Positions 10,901-21,184 of a stretch of DNA of 64,000 nt are shown in pieces (the stretch's first letter is position 1; every line of letters starts with the position of its first letter). The notes beneath the pieces were generated by a model. That model made no database searches and was not told where the DNA came from. It saw nothing but the letters and a program-made list of their open reading frames with translations. The stretch comes from Gnetum montanum (Eukaryota > Streptophyta > Gnetopsida > Gnetales > Gnetaceae). The position numbers and the translations under genes were made by a program. Location of the stretch: the NCBI GenBank assembly GCA_015680685.1, contig MNCI01004895.1, positions 216,099 to 280,098 of the forward strand, read 5' to 3'.

Positions 10901-12959
10901 AACAGTGACAGAGCTGTTTGTAAACTTTAAGCTTAGTTTGCTACTGCAGCGGAGATTACTGAACTGGAGGCATGTGCACCATGAGAAGAGAGACAACTAA
11001 AAATATTGTTAACTGTGTTCGATATTAACTTAGTACTCTTGAAGTGAACATCCCACAATCTCCATACAAGAAACCCTGACAGATGTTTTTGAACTTTAAG
11101 GTTGGTTTGCTGCTGCCGCGGAGATTACTAAACTGAATGCACGTGTACCAGGAGAGGAGAGACAACGAGAAATATTATTAATTGTGTTCATTATTGTATC
11201 CAAGACTGATAACGATGAAGAGGTAAACAATATTGAACGAATCTGTAGAAGGTCATGTTCAGAGAACCATATTAAACTAAGCTGAAAACTACAGGGTGCT
11301 ATTTCGTTTATAGTCGTGGCATTTGCGTGAGTTATGCCATGGAATTGAAAGCGTGTATGCTACTTGGAAGTATAAATTTTTTTTTGTGTCAGGAATCTGT
11401 ATAGGAAGCACAATTTTTTTTTTTTACCGGTTTGACTATTGTAGCGGAGATTAAAAACAGTAAACTACATGCATGGACCGTTTCGGCGGAGAGTGGAGAC
11501 AGAGAAATTTTTAATTACGTTCATCATCGTACCAAGGATTTATAACACTGTAGCAGTAAAGAGTAAACTTTATTGAACATAATGTCATAATCTAAACACG
11601 ACAATGTTTACAGAACTATATTAAACTTAGAACGAAAGTCACGGGATACTAATTCATTTTTTAACTATGGCTGTCGCATGATTCTTGTCTATCCTCAATG
11701 GAATTGAAGCAGTGTGGCCTGCTGGATCAGAATAAACAAGCTAAACATCAATCATGGACGAGGTATCTTTAACTTAAATAATAGAAAACTTTGACTTGTT
11801 CAATTTCATTAGACTTTAATTAGCTTTCGCTATTTTTAGAAAACAAATCCAACTAAGCAGCAAACTATTTTATGAAATGAAAAATCAATTTCGTTAGAGC
11901 CAACGCTACGAAACTGGGTATCGAGAGGCCCGAGACGAAGTTCGATGAATAAGCAAAACTAGTTCTCTTCATCAAGTCGGCGATTTAAAAACAACTAAAA
12001 CTAAATCGAAATTCCCTAAACTGGATTTATGGGTAGCAATCCATGCTGCGCACCAGTGAATAGAGGCATTGTATGGGCTCTTGTTGATGACTTTGATGAC
12101 GAGCGAGTCCCCAGTGAAAAGATGAATGGCAGGCCCCGGAATGCGGCCGTTGACGGTCGCCACTCTCTGTGTTTGGCAAAGCCTTGTCACATTGGTCATC
12201 GCAATCTGCCACAGCCACCATGCCACAGTTTAAAATCTACTTACCCATTTCACATTCACACATTTATTTGTAATACAAGATACTGCAAATTAGGTTAGAA
12301 AAAAAAAAAAATCAGGTAGCCGGACTTCATTTTGCTGTGACAAGACTATGACATTTATTTGTAATATAACCCATCTACATGTTCAGTGCTACCTGTCTAA
12401 GCCAGCGAGTGCACTTAACTTGCTCATTCATAAAAGGGTTAACATTCAAATGCTGAATGCTCATGTTGCTAAATAAGGTTCTAAGGAGGCTCCAGCAGGT
12501 CCAAAGACGGGTGGATAAATCAAAGTATAATCTCTTTGTAAAAGTCAATGCTCATCCTGCCAAGCAGGGTCCAACCAGCTATGAACGTTGGTGGATGAGG
12601 GAAAGCCTTGTCTCTTTATCAGGTTTAAGCAGGTCCAACTGGCTATGAAGGCAGGTAGATGAGGAAAAGCCTAACCTCTTTACGAATGAATACCCACGAG
12701 TTAAAATCCATGACTTACAACTGAGTAACAATTACCTTAACCTCTTTACGAATGAATACCCACGAGTTAAAATCCATGACTTACAACTGAGTAACAATTA
12801 CCTTACCATCATTTAACAGGCCTAATGCATACATACCACGAACTTGTGATAGCGGATGACACCGGGAATGGGTATGGAATGGCTTGCAGAGGACGTGGCG
12901 GCGAAGAAGGACAGCAGAAGCATAACCACTGAAACTCCAGCAGCCCTGAAGCCCTCCAT
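7991..12959 (-). CDS. Laccase 1 (secreted multicopper oxidase, four exons)
   Basis: Laccases oxidise phenols with O2, and plant ones act in the cell wall, notably on monolignols. Exons are 12959-12837, 12205-12054, 10744-9959 and 8660-7991. They join in phase to 576 residues, the usual size, and all introns are GT-AG. The first exon encodes a signal peptide (MEGFRAAG, then a hydrophobic VVMLLLSFFAA). Exon 2 is 152 bp, a typical laccase exon length. The copper ligand motifs are HWHGIYQ (split by intron 2), [18 protein letters not shown] and HCHLDLHVVLGL. The residue ten after the Cys is Leu. The C-terminus DLPQC is the family ending. Unlike laccase 2, it has no introns within the WWHAH-to-SLNS region nor at ISG/VY and NPG/AW. 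It has instead an intron between the two Arg codons of LNSRRYP. No stop or frameshift is seen, so it is probably functional. Confidence 0.95.
8690..8810 (+). repeat. tRNA-derived SINE-like copy in laccase 1 intron 3
   Basis: GAGGCGTTAGCTAAGTGGTAAGAG resembles the A-box end of a tRNA-derived SINE. Related copies are at 41123, 40399, 45563, 45900 and 47275. The B-box half is weak here. Confidence 0.5.
9071..9345. repeat. Tandem duplications in laccase 1 intron 3
   Basis: A segment of about 95 bp (GTAAAGAAGATAAGTAGCC... to ...GTGGAGGAGTT) is present twice in tandem. It is followed by a second duplication of about 57 bp covering CCCAAATGAGGATAAAAAC to CAATATAACCATTA. The copies are nearly identical, so the duplications are recent. 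A further 38-bp duplication (GAAATCTGC...GATGCCTATCTC) lies at 9727-9812. Confidence 0.85.
10815..11530. repeat. Degenerate repeats in laccase 1 intron 2
   Basis: A motif of roughly AAGGAACAGTGACAGATGTTT...AAACTTTAA recurs at about 10820, 10852, 10897 and 11065. A longer block with GGTTTGCTGCTGC.GCGGAGATTACT recurs at about 10928, 11103 and 11428, pointing to old partial duplications of some 150-270 bp. Confidence 0.6.
12673..12804. repeat. 66-bp tandem duplication in laccase 1 intron 1
   Basis: The unit starting AACCTCTTTACGAATGAATA is repeated exactly (12673-12738 and 12739-12804). Upstream, from 12470, are three looser copies of a CAGGTCCAA...GATGAGG...AAGCC motif. Confidence 0.85.
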
Positions 12960-14112
12960 TGTTGTTGCAGAGCAACGTAAGAATCAACTGAAGACTGAGC
13001 TCCTGAACCCGGGTGTTTGTACAGGGATCTGCGGGGGGGTTGTTGCGTTAAAATAAAATTAGGAATCCTGCGTGAACGGCTGTTAAATGTTGAAAACTTT
13101 GTCCGCAAGCCAGTGAGCCACTGAAAAGAGTTAGGGAAGAGCCTTTGTATAATTCAGAAGAGGAATCTTCTGACCACGTCTGCCAGGTACCAGCGAAGCA
13201 CCTTGTCCAGGAATGCAGCCATGAATTCTGCATGTTTTTCATCGTTTGAAATTGGGGATTTAAGAACTCACTTCAGCCACTTACAGAACGATTTGTTCTT
13301 GGCATTACCTAAGGCCTAAGTGCAACTTGCATGTTCTCTGACACAGATTTGCGATCAACGCCAATGATTTTGTAGCAACCGGTCACATCGAATATATTTC
13401 TTATTACGAAGATTGCTCTGGCACAGATTTGCGATCAACGCCAACGATTTTGTTTGGAATTTTGAATGGCTCTACATGAATTTCGTACATGCATAGGCCT
13501 GCAGCTGGCCTCTATGACGACATTTTGTAGATCAGTCACGTCGATAAATATAATTTTATTCAATTGATAACATCCAGCCGAACGTGACAGTTCATATAGC
13601 TCCGTGCGTGCACGGGAATTGATTCCAATCTCAAGGTGGTCGGTATTAAAAAAATCTAGATATATGAGCTAATAAGTTAATAATCATCATCATCGCAACT
13701 TAACTGAACACATTACATGTTATTCTTTTAAAAATGTAAATTAAAATAATCATCGTTAAGAGCCAGCAATAAACACAGGTCAACGAAGAGATCAATGTGC
13801 AGATATTAAATCACTTGAACTACGTATATGTGTGCGTATTGTTACATACGAGTAGGTAAGAATAAGTTTTTCAAAGTTATTACCATACATTTAAGTTTGA
13901 ATTATAGTTTAGGGATATCCATATTTTAGAGGGCATCCGACCCCAAAAAAATTAATAATATTTAGAAGTTTCTAGGTATATGAGATCAATAAAGAGTGAG
14001 TTTAAAGACAAAGCCCAACCGTTTTGGGAATAATTTTTTAGGTTTTAATCTTTATAACTAATTTTGAAAAACCTCCCCTCTAGGGTAGGAAAGAGATTAG
14101 GCCTTATCCTTG
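12960..14112. other. Laccase 1 upstream region
   Basis: There is no gene here. It should hold the laccase 1 promoter (minus strand), but I see no strong TATA box close to the start codon. TTATACAAA on the minus strand at about 13147-13156 is the best candidate. A phrase of about 30 bp (ACAGATTTGCGATCAACGCC) is duplicated at 13344 and 13425. Confidence 0.45.
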
Positions 14113-14580
14113 TTTAGAAGTCATGAGTGGTAAGTACCTCTACGTCCAACCATACAAATCACAAGTGTTCATTCATGATTTGGTCGAATTCCACAAATAG
14201 GACTAGTTGTGGTATATCGTAGAACATTGTCTTTCCACTTGGACTAGTGGTAGCTTTGTCATGTATGGTTTAGTCTAAAGCTAGACATATGATAATTGAT
14301 GTTGGTTGGCTTTAAACACTTCTAGTTGTAAACATGATGAAAGTTGAGAATAAAAATCTAAATCTAAGTAATGATTGTAATGTAATTCTACTCTAGCTTA
14401 GAGCGATGAGCATCTGGTCCTGGCTTAACGTACATGTCTTAGGCTCATGTAATCATTACTAGGATTACCAAGCATTATATTACTAGGCGAACCAAGCAAT
14501 AACACTATTGCGATTACCAAACAATTACACTTAAATGCTTAAAACCAATCATACTCATTCTACTTTACTTAAAATTTCTA
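14113..14580 (-). repeat. Truncated LTR, minus orientation (likely 3' LTR of element D)
   Basis: Read on the minus strand, this is the 3' half of the LTR family seen at 36565: it shares the reverse complements of TTGGTCGAATTCCACA, CCACTTGGACTAGTG and CATGATGAAAGT. The U3 half is missing or too diverged to see. Its position left of the minus-strand gag of element D makes it the probable 3' LTR. Confidence 0.6.
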
Positions 14581-17100
14581 ATAACCTACCTACCTTCAAG
14601 CATGGGTAACATGTCTTTCCAGTGGGGCCCTTAAAAATTTATGTTGTACATGAGTTTTATTTTTATCTATGTCAACCTTAACAAAGGACTCCCTTCAAGC
14701 ATGGGTAACATGTCTTTCTAGTAACATGGTAAGGTAGCACTTATTGTACTTGTACTCCCATTTTTTGTTAGATCTGCAAGGATATAATTATAACCTTGAC
14801 AACATGATAGAACATATGGTAGTGGTCCAAGAGACTCCACAAATCCTCTTGATGTCACACCCTTCACATTCCCACTTGGCATAATGATCATAGGTTTATT
14901 CTTAGTTTTATTATGAGAAGAATATCATTATGGCCATTGTAAGAACCTCTTATTGTTGGAATGGATGTATGGATGTTGTGATCTCACTATATAAACAATT
15001 ATTTCCTTATGAATCAATAACATAGAGAAATCTTCAACTTATTTGAGATTACATCTTGCCTTATTCATGGTGTTTTATTAATGATTGAACAAAAATATGT
15101 GCAAGTAAAATGAAAACAAGGTATGAAAAATTATAGAAAATAGTAAGAAAGAATGAAAAGATGAAAAGAATGAAAAATCGGTAAAAAAATGAAAAAATGT
15201 TAAAGGAGTAAGAAAAGTGTAAAAGAATGAGAAGATATTAAAAAAATGTGAAAATTAGTAAGAAAGAAAAAGTAATAACAAAAATTATAAGCCACAAAAA
15301 TTAGAAAAAAAAATATAAAAAGTACTTATTAATTCCTAAGTCATGATAAGGCATCTCTCCCATGACTAAACTCATGGGTGAGTATTTAGAAAATAGATCC
15401 TAATTCCCCTGGATCATACACTTGAGGTTTCTTACTTACCATCCTTAGTGACTTAGTTTTTTGGTTATCATTACATGTAATCTTGATGGTAATTGAATTT
15501 TGATCATCTAAGTCCTTATTTCCTCTTTCTATTGGCGTATGATCATGGTTTGATATTTCCGTTTGTAAGTTCTTAGTTGGGATCATTTTCTAAGAGTAGG
15601 AGTTAATACGTGATTAGATGTTTCCTTGCATGTTTTAAACACTTTTAGGTTCTTCATTTTTGGCCATTGGATGTCTTTTAGTTTAGTGGTCCATCCTTTT
15701 GTTTGTCCACACACTTGTTTTTCACATCTATTGTGGGTTAGTATAGGGATGTGCTGACATTTTGAACTTTCGACCCACAACTACATCCTTTATCATTATT
15801 CGTGATGCATGAAATTACCTGTCTCTCCACAATGATAGGTTCATTTGTTATGTTTTGCATTGGAGTGGTAATGAGTATTGGCCCTTGCGTAGGATTGGGA
15901 GACATTGTTTTGGTGACAAATGATGTTGCACTTGGCTAGCCTTATGCTAGTATTGATGAGCTAGTAGGCCTATGAGTTTTGTGCTCATGTGTGGAAACCA
16001 TCCTAAAGAAAGGATGTTTTTGAGACTATGGTTAAGATCTAAGGATGTTTTTGAGACTATGGTTAAGATATACTAGCATTATCATTTAGGTGTATGTTCA
16101 TAGCACAAGTGGTATTCTTCCATTGATGTTGTGGTACCAATCCTTCCTATGTTTTTGGTGGTGACATATGGTAGAGGAAAGTATGAGAATATTAAAGATG
16201 CTGGAGAGGATAAGAGGTGCAAGATGGTGATCCCACAAGGGATGCTACAAGTTGATTTGGGAGAGTGATAGTAGTGATTTGAGGTACAAAAAGTAGAACC
16301 ATTTAGAGAAACAAATAGTTGAACATAGTAGTTATATAGGCCTAGCTAGTAATAAGGGTATTGTTGGTTTATTGATGGCATCCCCCAAGATTGTGAGTTT
16401 TGCCACTATAGTTGATAGCAGTGTTAAGGTTGATAAGAATTCCTACTAGAATAGTATGGTTGGTTGTAGGACTATCTATAATTACCTTATAAGTAAGGTA
16501 ATTTTCTAGGCATTTGTGTTTGTATGAACTTGGGATTTAAAGGAAAAGCCTCAAACTTTTGTAGATGTAACATAATTGGGCAATAGCCCTTTGGATGGTT
16601 GTATTGGCATATGTTAAATCCATCATAATTTTTTTTTGGTTGAGCCTATAGCCTGTTCTTCTACAGTTGTTTTTCCTTTTTTCTTATAAGTATTCCTACC
16701 TGTTGCTTTGTTTGTTTTTATCTTCTTAGTTTAATCATTGATTCTTTTTGTGTTACCCTCTCCTCTAAGCTTTCCATGTAGGTTGCAAATTTTTCATTCA
16801 TCAACTTCCACATCTTATATATCCTTACTTCATCAAGATTTATTGGTAAGATTTATTGTGAAATCACATCATCAAGAGTTTCCTCTTTTCCTGATCATAG
16901 ATATGTATCCTCTTCTTTTGAAGAGTTGGATCCCAATTATATTCCTCTACATTCTCTCATTTACATAGCTCTTCTTCTTCTTTTTCCACTTGCTCAGCTA
17001 GCCTTTATATTTGATGGGATTTTAATTTAGATAATTGACCTTGGGAATAAATCCCAATGGTCTCCCTCATTTTATTACAAAGCCCATCTATAATGTGGAG
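14581..17100 (-). pseudogene. Element D: decayed internal region downstream of gag
   Basis: On the minus strand, 16330-16570 matches the gag tail of element B at 20750-21010 (GACAATTG...GGTAATTATAGATAG and ACCAACCATACTAT). Two minus-strand reading frames at 15386-15586 and 15583-15780 (60-odd residues each) follow, and I do not recognise them. A 31-bp tandem duplication lies at 16011-16072. No RT, RNase H or integrase motif is visible, so D, like B, may lack pol. Confidence 0.5.
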
Positions 17101-17103
17101 AAG

Positions 17104-17990
17104 CTACTCTTTTTGTGAAAAACCATGACCTAAACATCTATGTAGTAGAGAATTGTATCTATCTAAGGCCACATCCAAGGATTCATGTTGTTCTTGCTTC
17201 CATCCTTGGATTTGTTTTTTTAGGTTAGACACTCTTGCATAGGTTTGGTATTTTTCATTGAAAAACTCCAACATTATGGACCATTGGTGGATTGAATCTG
17301 GTTCCAATGATCTACACCAACTTTCAGCTTCATCTATTACTGTCCTAGGAAAGAGCTTAAGCTTTTGCCACTCACTCTCAATTTTTTGCAAGGTGTAGGC
17401 ATCATGGAAGGATTTTAAGTGACATTGTGGATTAGATTTATATCCTCCTAAAAATTTACAAATGTTGTTCATATCAAGCCATTTGATGCAACTTTCCCTT
17501 TGATGCCTTTGGGGCATTTGAACTATCTCTTTAATTTGTGTCATGTCCCTAGTAGCCAACAAGGGTTCATTTTCATTAGATATGTCATGGTGATAATCTC
17601 TATTTCTATTTGTCTAATTGTGATGATCTTGTCTATGCTCACTTTGATGTCTTTGATCTTGCCCTTGTGTTCTATGTCTATCTTCAACTCAGCCCCTTAG
17701 TGGAGCTATATCTTTATACCTACATTCATCTTCATTAGAACTAGATTTTGAGAAGGAAGAGGAAGATGGGGAACTAAAAGAATTACCATGGCTACTATAT
17801 CACTTCCTATGGTCCCTTGATTTATCTCTTCTAGGTTTGGAGTAGGTCCTAGGCCTTGAGGCCCCCTTTGTTCTAGGACTTCATCTTCTCTAGGATTCTC
17901 TACATTATTTAAACATGATCTTTGAGTGTAGTGAGGGTCTAAATCAACATATGAAATCATTGCTTAAGGTTTTCACTCCAATTCTCTTTA
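17104..17990 (-). pseudogene. Element D: gag
   Basis: The minus strand encodes the retrotransposon gag domain. Residues run LLATRDMTQIKEIVQ, then FHDAYTL, KLKLFPRTVIDEAESWYRSLEP-like, LEFFNEKYQTYARVSNLKKQI and a closing LDVALDRYNSLLHRC. The frame is open for 152 residues (17562-17104), with a second piece at 17960-17706. It is the best preserved gag in the stack, and element B carries the same domain with stops. Gag forms the particle in which reverse transcription happens. The 5' side is cut at 17990 by element C and continues at 36362. Confidence 0.85.
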
Positions 17991-17994
17991 GTAT
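17990..17994. repeat. Target-site duplication of element C, left
   Basis: AGTAT directly precedes the TGATGAAG start of the C LTR and is repeated at 36357-36361 directly after its TCATCA end. Confidence 0.88.
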
Positions 17995-18162
17995 TGATGA
18001 AGTGTGTTTCTTTTGGTTATGTTGACATGATCTCGTTGATGCGAGGTCATCGACATGATCTTGTTAATGCATGTTCTAACACATTGATGTGTAGGCATCA
18101 ACATAGTACTTGTTGTCACCTATATAAATGTGTGAGCTAGCCACATTTATGAAATTCATAAG
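17995..18162 (+). repeat. 5' LTR of element C, first part
   Basis: It matches the start of the 3' LTR at 35470 (TGATGAAGTGTGT, repeated GATG motifs, TATATAAA near 18120, CATTTATG..ATTCATAAG). It stops at 18162 where B is inserted and resumes at 24877 with TTAGATTATAG. Confidence 0.88.
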
Positions 18163-19151
18163 TGATGAAGCATCGGTTGGCTACGTTGATGCAACCATGT
18201 TAAGGTATATGCCTCAACACATCCTATTGCATCTATTGGTTGAGTTGATGTAGCAATGTTAAGGTAGATGCCTCAATGTAGATGCCTTGACACACATTAT
18301 CACATTTGTTTAAATAAAAAGTTAATTTTGTCAACTTTGATATCGGATACTTGATATTGAGGGCTAAGATGTGATGTCAGATATTTGATATTGTGGGATG
18401 TGTGCCAATCTAAAAATATAGCATTTGGATGCACGATTTAGACATAAGTTTTATCAATCGAGTAGTTGAACTCTTGTAGTTTTATTCTATAGTCTTAGAG
18501 AATACTCAATGAGTGCTCACATTCTAGATCTAAGTCAATCATATGGTGTCTTATTTGAGTGACAATGCACCTAGACACATTCCATGAATGACAGTAAGAT
18601 CAAGATTGATTCTTATTCAACGCAAAAATTTGACTTAGATTAGATTTACTTTTCATTTACATAGTTAATATTTACATTTCCATGCATATTAATGAATTGG
18701 TGGAATGAGCACAACTAGGTTTAAGCATAAACATGTATTCACTTGGTAACCCTAGTAGCATTATTGCTTGGTTCATCTAGTAGTATAGCGCTTGGTAATT
18801 CTAGTAGTGGATACGTGGGTTTAGGATGTGTATGGAAAACTAGGAATGGAAACTAATTGCCTATAGGCTATCTTAGATTTTACTTTCCATTGTTAATTAG
18901 ATTAAATAATTAATTTCTTTATTATCATTAGGAATAACATAGGGTTGAACAACATCAAGAATCATATACCTCACTTTGGACTAAACAATACGTGATAAAG
19001 CTACTGCTAGTCCAAGTGGGAAGACAACAAACTACAATCAAGGCATAATGATCTAGATGCACAACTAGTTCCATCCTTGGAATTTAACCAGATCGTGTGT
19101 GAATGGCTGTGATTCATATAGTTGGACGTAGGGACACCTCACTACTCATCA
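18163..19151 (+). repeat. 5' LTR of element B
   Basis: It pairs with 23875-24871 along its whole length, for example GATGTCAGATATTTGATATTGTG and the TGGTAACCCTAGTAGCATTATTGCTTGG region. Repeated TTGATGCA-type motifs lie in its first 140 bp. Confidence 0.88.
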
Positions 19152-19170
19152 TTGGCATCGTTGCTGGGGA
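19152..19170 (+). promoter_or_regulatory. Primer-binding site of element B
   Basis: TTGGCATCGTTGCTGGGGA follows the LTR directly. It resembles the tRNA-Asp-type site of Athila-group Gypsy elements (TGGCGCCGTTGCCGGGGA as I recall it) with three transitions. Confidence 0.65.
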
Positions 19171-19319
19171 GGATTCTAGTTATCTAGATTAGTTATATTA
19201 TACCTGATCATTATAAATGTATTAATGATCAATATTTTAGAAAATATTAATATTTAAGTCACACACATTATTAAGTAAAATCATGTCTACTTCACATAGG
19301 ATCAAGATTGCATCACATG

Positions 19320-20663
19320 ATGAAAGAACTCTTAGGAGAAATGATAGGATATATACTAAAGAAAATTGGAGTGAACAACCTCAAGTAGGGGTTTCCTATG
19401 CTCATCTAGACCCTTACTACACTCAAAAAATAGGTTTGCCTAAGGTAGATAATCCTAGATAAAATGGAGTAAGTCCTAGATCTTCAAGGCCTAGGACCTA
19501 CTCTAAACTTAGAAAAGATAAATCAAGGGACCATGGGAAGAACTTTAGGAGCCATGGCAATTCTCCCTGTTCCTCCTCTTCCTCTTCCTCTTCAATGTTT
19601 AGTTCTAATGAAGATGAATGTAGGTATAGAGATAGAGCTTCAGTATGGACTCAAGGTAAATATAGAAATCAAACCCAAGGGAAAAATCAAAAACATCAAA
19701 ATGAGCATAGACAAGATCATCACAATCAGATGAATAGAAATATAGATTATCACCATGATTTTTCTAGTATAGATGAACCCTTATTGGCTACTAGGGACCT
19801 GACACAGATTAGGGAGGTAGTTCAAATACTACAAAGGCATCAAAGGAACAATCGCATCAAATGGCTTGACGTGAAAAACATTTTTAAATTTAGGGAAGGT
19901 TATAATTTTGATCCACAATATCACTTATAAGCCTTCCATGATACCTATGCCTTGAAAAATATTCAAAATAAGTGGAAAAAGCTTAAGCTCTTCCCTAGGA
20001 TACTAATAAACGAAGTTGAAAGTTGGTATAGATCATTGGAACCAAGTTCCATCTACCAATGGTCCACAATGCTGGAACTTTTCAACAAAAAATACCAAAC
20101 CTATGCAAGAGTATCCAACCTAAGAAAACAAATCCAAGCGTGGAAGTAAGAAAATTATGAACCCTTGGATGTGGCCTTAGATAGATACTATTCATTACTA
20201 TATAGATGTCCTAGTCATGATTTCTCTCAAAAAGAGCTACTTTTCCACATCATAGATGGGCTTTGTAATGAAACAAGGGAGACCCTTGGGATGTCTACTC
20301 AAGGTCAATTATATGAACTAGGAACCCATCAGATCCAAGAGCTAATTGAGTGGGTGGCAAAAGAAGAAGGAGAGTTATGTAAATGGGAGAATGTTGAAAA
20401 ATATCCCTAGGATCCCAACTCTTCAAAAGAAAATGGCCTACATCTATGATAAGGAAAAATAGGTATCTTTCAATGAGGTGATTTCACAACAAAACTTGCT
20501 AATACAAAAGTCTATCATTGAGCTTGAAGAAAAGTTGGATAAGATGTTGAAATGGATAAATGGGAAAGTTACAACTTGCATAGAAATCATAGAGAAGAGA
20601 GTAATGCAAAACAAATCAAGTGATCACAACAAAGAAAGAAAAAAGAACCTAAGAAACAACTAG
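19320..20663 (+). pseudogene. Element B: gag
   Basis: This is the retrotransposon gag protein, the capsid component. In the main frame I read RKDKSRDHGKNFRS-like basic sequence with a Ser-rich run near 19570, then LLATRDLTQIREVVQILQRHQ (19785), WLDVKNIFKFREGYNFDP, KLKLFPRILINEVESWYRSLEP, MLELFNKKYQTYARVSNLRKQIQ, DVALDRYYSLLYRCP and a tail rich in Glu/Lys. Stops at 19930 (TAA), 20149 and 20410 break it. It is closely related to the minus-strand gag of D at 17104-17562. No CCHC zinc knuckle is recognisable in the part I can read. Confidence 0.85.
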
Positions 20664-20896
20664 AAACACTTATCAACAAAATGGAAAAATGGCTGTAGAA
20701 GAAGAGGCTATAGACTCAACCACCAAAGAGGATGATGGATGTTACATTTTCCTATATGACAATTGAAAGGGATCTTGCCCAGTCATGTTACATCTACATG
20801 AGTATTGGGCATTTGAGTCCAAAGTTTGTACAAAATCAAATGCCTAAAAAATTACCTTTTTGACAAGGTAATTATAGATAGCCATACAACCAACCA

Positions 20897-21183
20897 TACT
20901 ATCCTAGTGGGACTTCTTATCAGCCTTAAAACTACTATCAATTTCAGTGGGAAAATTGACAGTCATGGGGGAGGCCATCATCAAACAAGAACTACCCTTA
21001 TTTTTGGCTAAACCCATATGGATATTATGTTCAACAACNTAGTTGTTGAACATAATATCCATATGGGTTTAGCCAAAAATAAGGGTAGTTCTTGTTTGAT
21101 GATGGCCTCCCCCATGACTGTCAATTTTCCCACTGAAATTGATAGTAGTTTTAAGGCTGATAAGAAGTCCCACTAGGATAGTA
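20897..21183. repeat. Perfect inverted repeat joined by N (probable assembly artefact)
   Basis: The 142 bases at 20897-21038 are repeated exactly as reverse complement at 21042-21183. Single Ns sit at 21039 and 21184, exactly at the joins. An exact palindrome bounded by single Ns in otherwise decayed DNA is best explained by a misplaced, reversed contig fragment. Confidence 0.9.
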
Positions 21184-21184
21184 N

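Noticed and set aside
20897-21183. Biological hairpin or inverted-repeat transposon
   Set aside because: Arms are exactly identical and the joins are marked by single Ns, which points to an assembly error.
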